5,881 nucleotides of DNA from a bacterium (GTDB lineage: Bacteria > UBA9089 > CG2-30-40-21): positions 1 through 5,881 of the forward strand of contig JAHIZN010000284.1 in the NCBI GenBank assembly GCA_018814245.1. Direction: 5' to 3'. Each line of letters opens with the position of its first letter. Position 1 is the stretch's first letter. The translations under genes and the position numbers were made by a program. The notes under the pieces are model-generated. The model was not told the DNA's origin, searched no databases, and saw only the letters and a list, made by a program, of their open reading frames with translations. Positions 5,392 to 5,881 of this stretch are shown piece by piece.

Positions 5392-5509
5392 CAATTATTT
5401 TTATGTTTCAGGCAGCAAGAATTCAGAATGCAAAATGCAGAATAGGGACAGCGATCACAAGAGGAGAGCATCTCCCTGCCCCGCTGAGGCGGCAGGCAGG
5501 TGTCTGACA

Positions 5510-5599
5510 GTAGGGGCAATTCATGAATTGCCCCTACAACAGCACTCAAGTCAGATGGCAGGTTTGGTACTACATCCTAAATATCCGACACTTGAGAGT
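5510..5599. repeat. Dispersed repeat C, right copy
   Basis: The same 28-bp perfect palindrome (5510-5537) followed by the same tail as 1432-1517. Here the tail runs on into TTGACATGACAG, whereas the left copy is interrupted at this point by the hairpin element. It lies in the gene-free right end of the window. Confidence 0.85.
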
Positions 5600-5773
5600 T
5601 GACATGACAGTAGCCTAATTCAGACATTACCAAATATCGCAGGCTGTCAGAAAAACAAAAAAAGCACAGACAATCAAATATAATTGCCTATGCCTGATTC
5701 AATAAGGAAAATAAGGACTGCTGCTGTGTCAACTGTTAAAATTGTCGCATAGTTAATTATGTATGGACAGAGC

Positions 5774-5880
5774 GACAGAGGTACTGCCGTCCCTGTTTCT
5801 GCCCCATCAATAAGCGACCACTAGAGGAGAGCACCTCTGGCAGGTCGCAGCTACAAAGATTCCACACACAATAATCGATT
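5774..5880. repeat. Dispersed repeat A, right copy
   Basis: Direct-orientation copy of 1227-1316 reaching the window edge. It carries about 17 extra bases between the GCGACC and GGTCGC half-repeats, including AGAGG-AGAGCA-CCTCT, itself a small hairpin. Related pieces occur near 5234-5260 and 5449-5473. Confidence 0.8.
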
Positions 5881-5881
5881 A

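Larger units (their letters stand above)
5392..5881. other. Gene-free right end made of repeats
   Basis: No convincing gene occurs upstream of the promoter. The stretch holds GC-rich hairpin sequence CCGC-TGAG-GCGG (5481-5492) within CCTGCC...GGCAGG, repeat C (5510-5599) and repeat A (5774-5880). I recognise nothing in 5600-5773. Open frames here read through repeats. Confidence 0.6.

Noticed and set aside
5206..5394. A 62-residue minus-strand open frame upstream of the regulator
   Set aside because: Its TTG start overlaps the -35 box, so the promoter found there could not transcribe it, and most of it reads through the inserted element.
5375..5602. Plus-strand frame encoding VGAIHELPL, with a similar frame at 1315-1542
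   Set aside because: The shared peptide comes from the 28-bp palindrome of repeat C; it is a translated repeat, not a gene family.
5598..5630. Plus-strand promoter starting TTGACATGACAG
   Set aside because: No acceptable -10 box at the right spacing and no gene downstream within the window.

Overview
The window holds five genes, all on the minus strand and separated by repeat-rich spacers. In transcription order (right to left) they are an Rrf2-family regulator with three cysteines (4700-5143), a Thi4-type thiazole synthase (3729-4508), a DUF39 homocysteine-biosynthesis protein (2398-3597), its NIL-domain/ferredoxin partner (1712-2116) and a CysK-type cysteine synthase (244-1176). No other gene is convincing on either strand.

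The common theme is use of free sulfide. Cysteine synthase makes cysteine from sulfide and O-acetylserine. The DUF39/NIL-ferredoxin pair is known from methanogens to make homocysteine from aspartate semialdehyde and sulfide. The Thi4 protein has His, not Cys, at the position of the sulfur-donating cysteine of the yeast suicide enzyme, so it should be a sulfide-using, multiple-turnover enzyme. The Rrf2 protein could adjust the set to Fe-S, cysteine or sulfide status. The family assignments rest on clear motifs; the idea of one regulon is inference from shared strand and order.

A near-consensus promoter (TTGACA, 17 bp, TATACT; 5363-5391) faces the regulator. Between it and the regulator's ribosome binding site sits a 169-bp element (5183-5351) with perfect 12-bp terminal inverted repeats and a 9-bp target duplication. 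It looks like a recent MITE insertion that lengthened a leader of about 35 nt to about 210 nt.

The spacers are dense in short repeats: two TIR elements (79-239, 5183-5351), large hairpins after the Thi4 and DUF39 genes and before the cysteine synthase gene, a 34-bp perfect direct repeat, and two repeat families each present on both sides of the regulator-to-ferredoxin block. The regions 1-243 and 5392-5881 contain no gene.

The AT-rich sequence, the sulfide-based and oxygen-sensitive enzymes and the many palindromic repeats suggest an uncultured anaerobic bacterium. Repeats of this style occur, from memory, in groundwater candidate phyla and Planctomycetes-related lineages; I cannot assign a taxon from the sequence alone.
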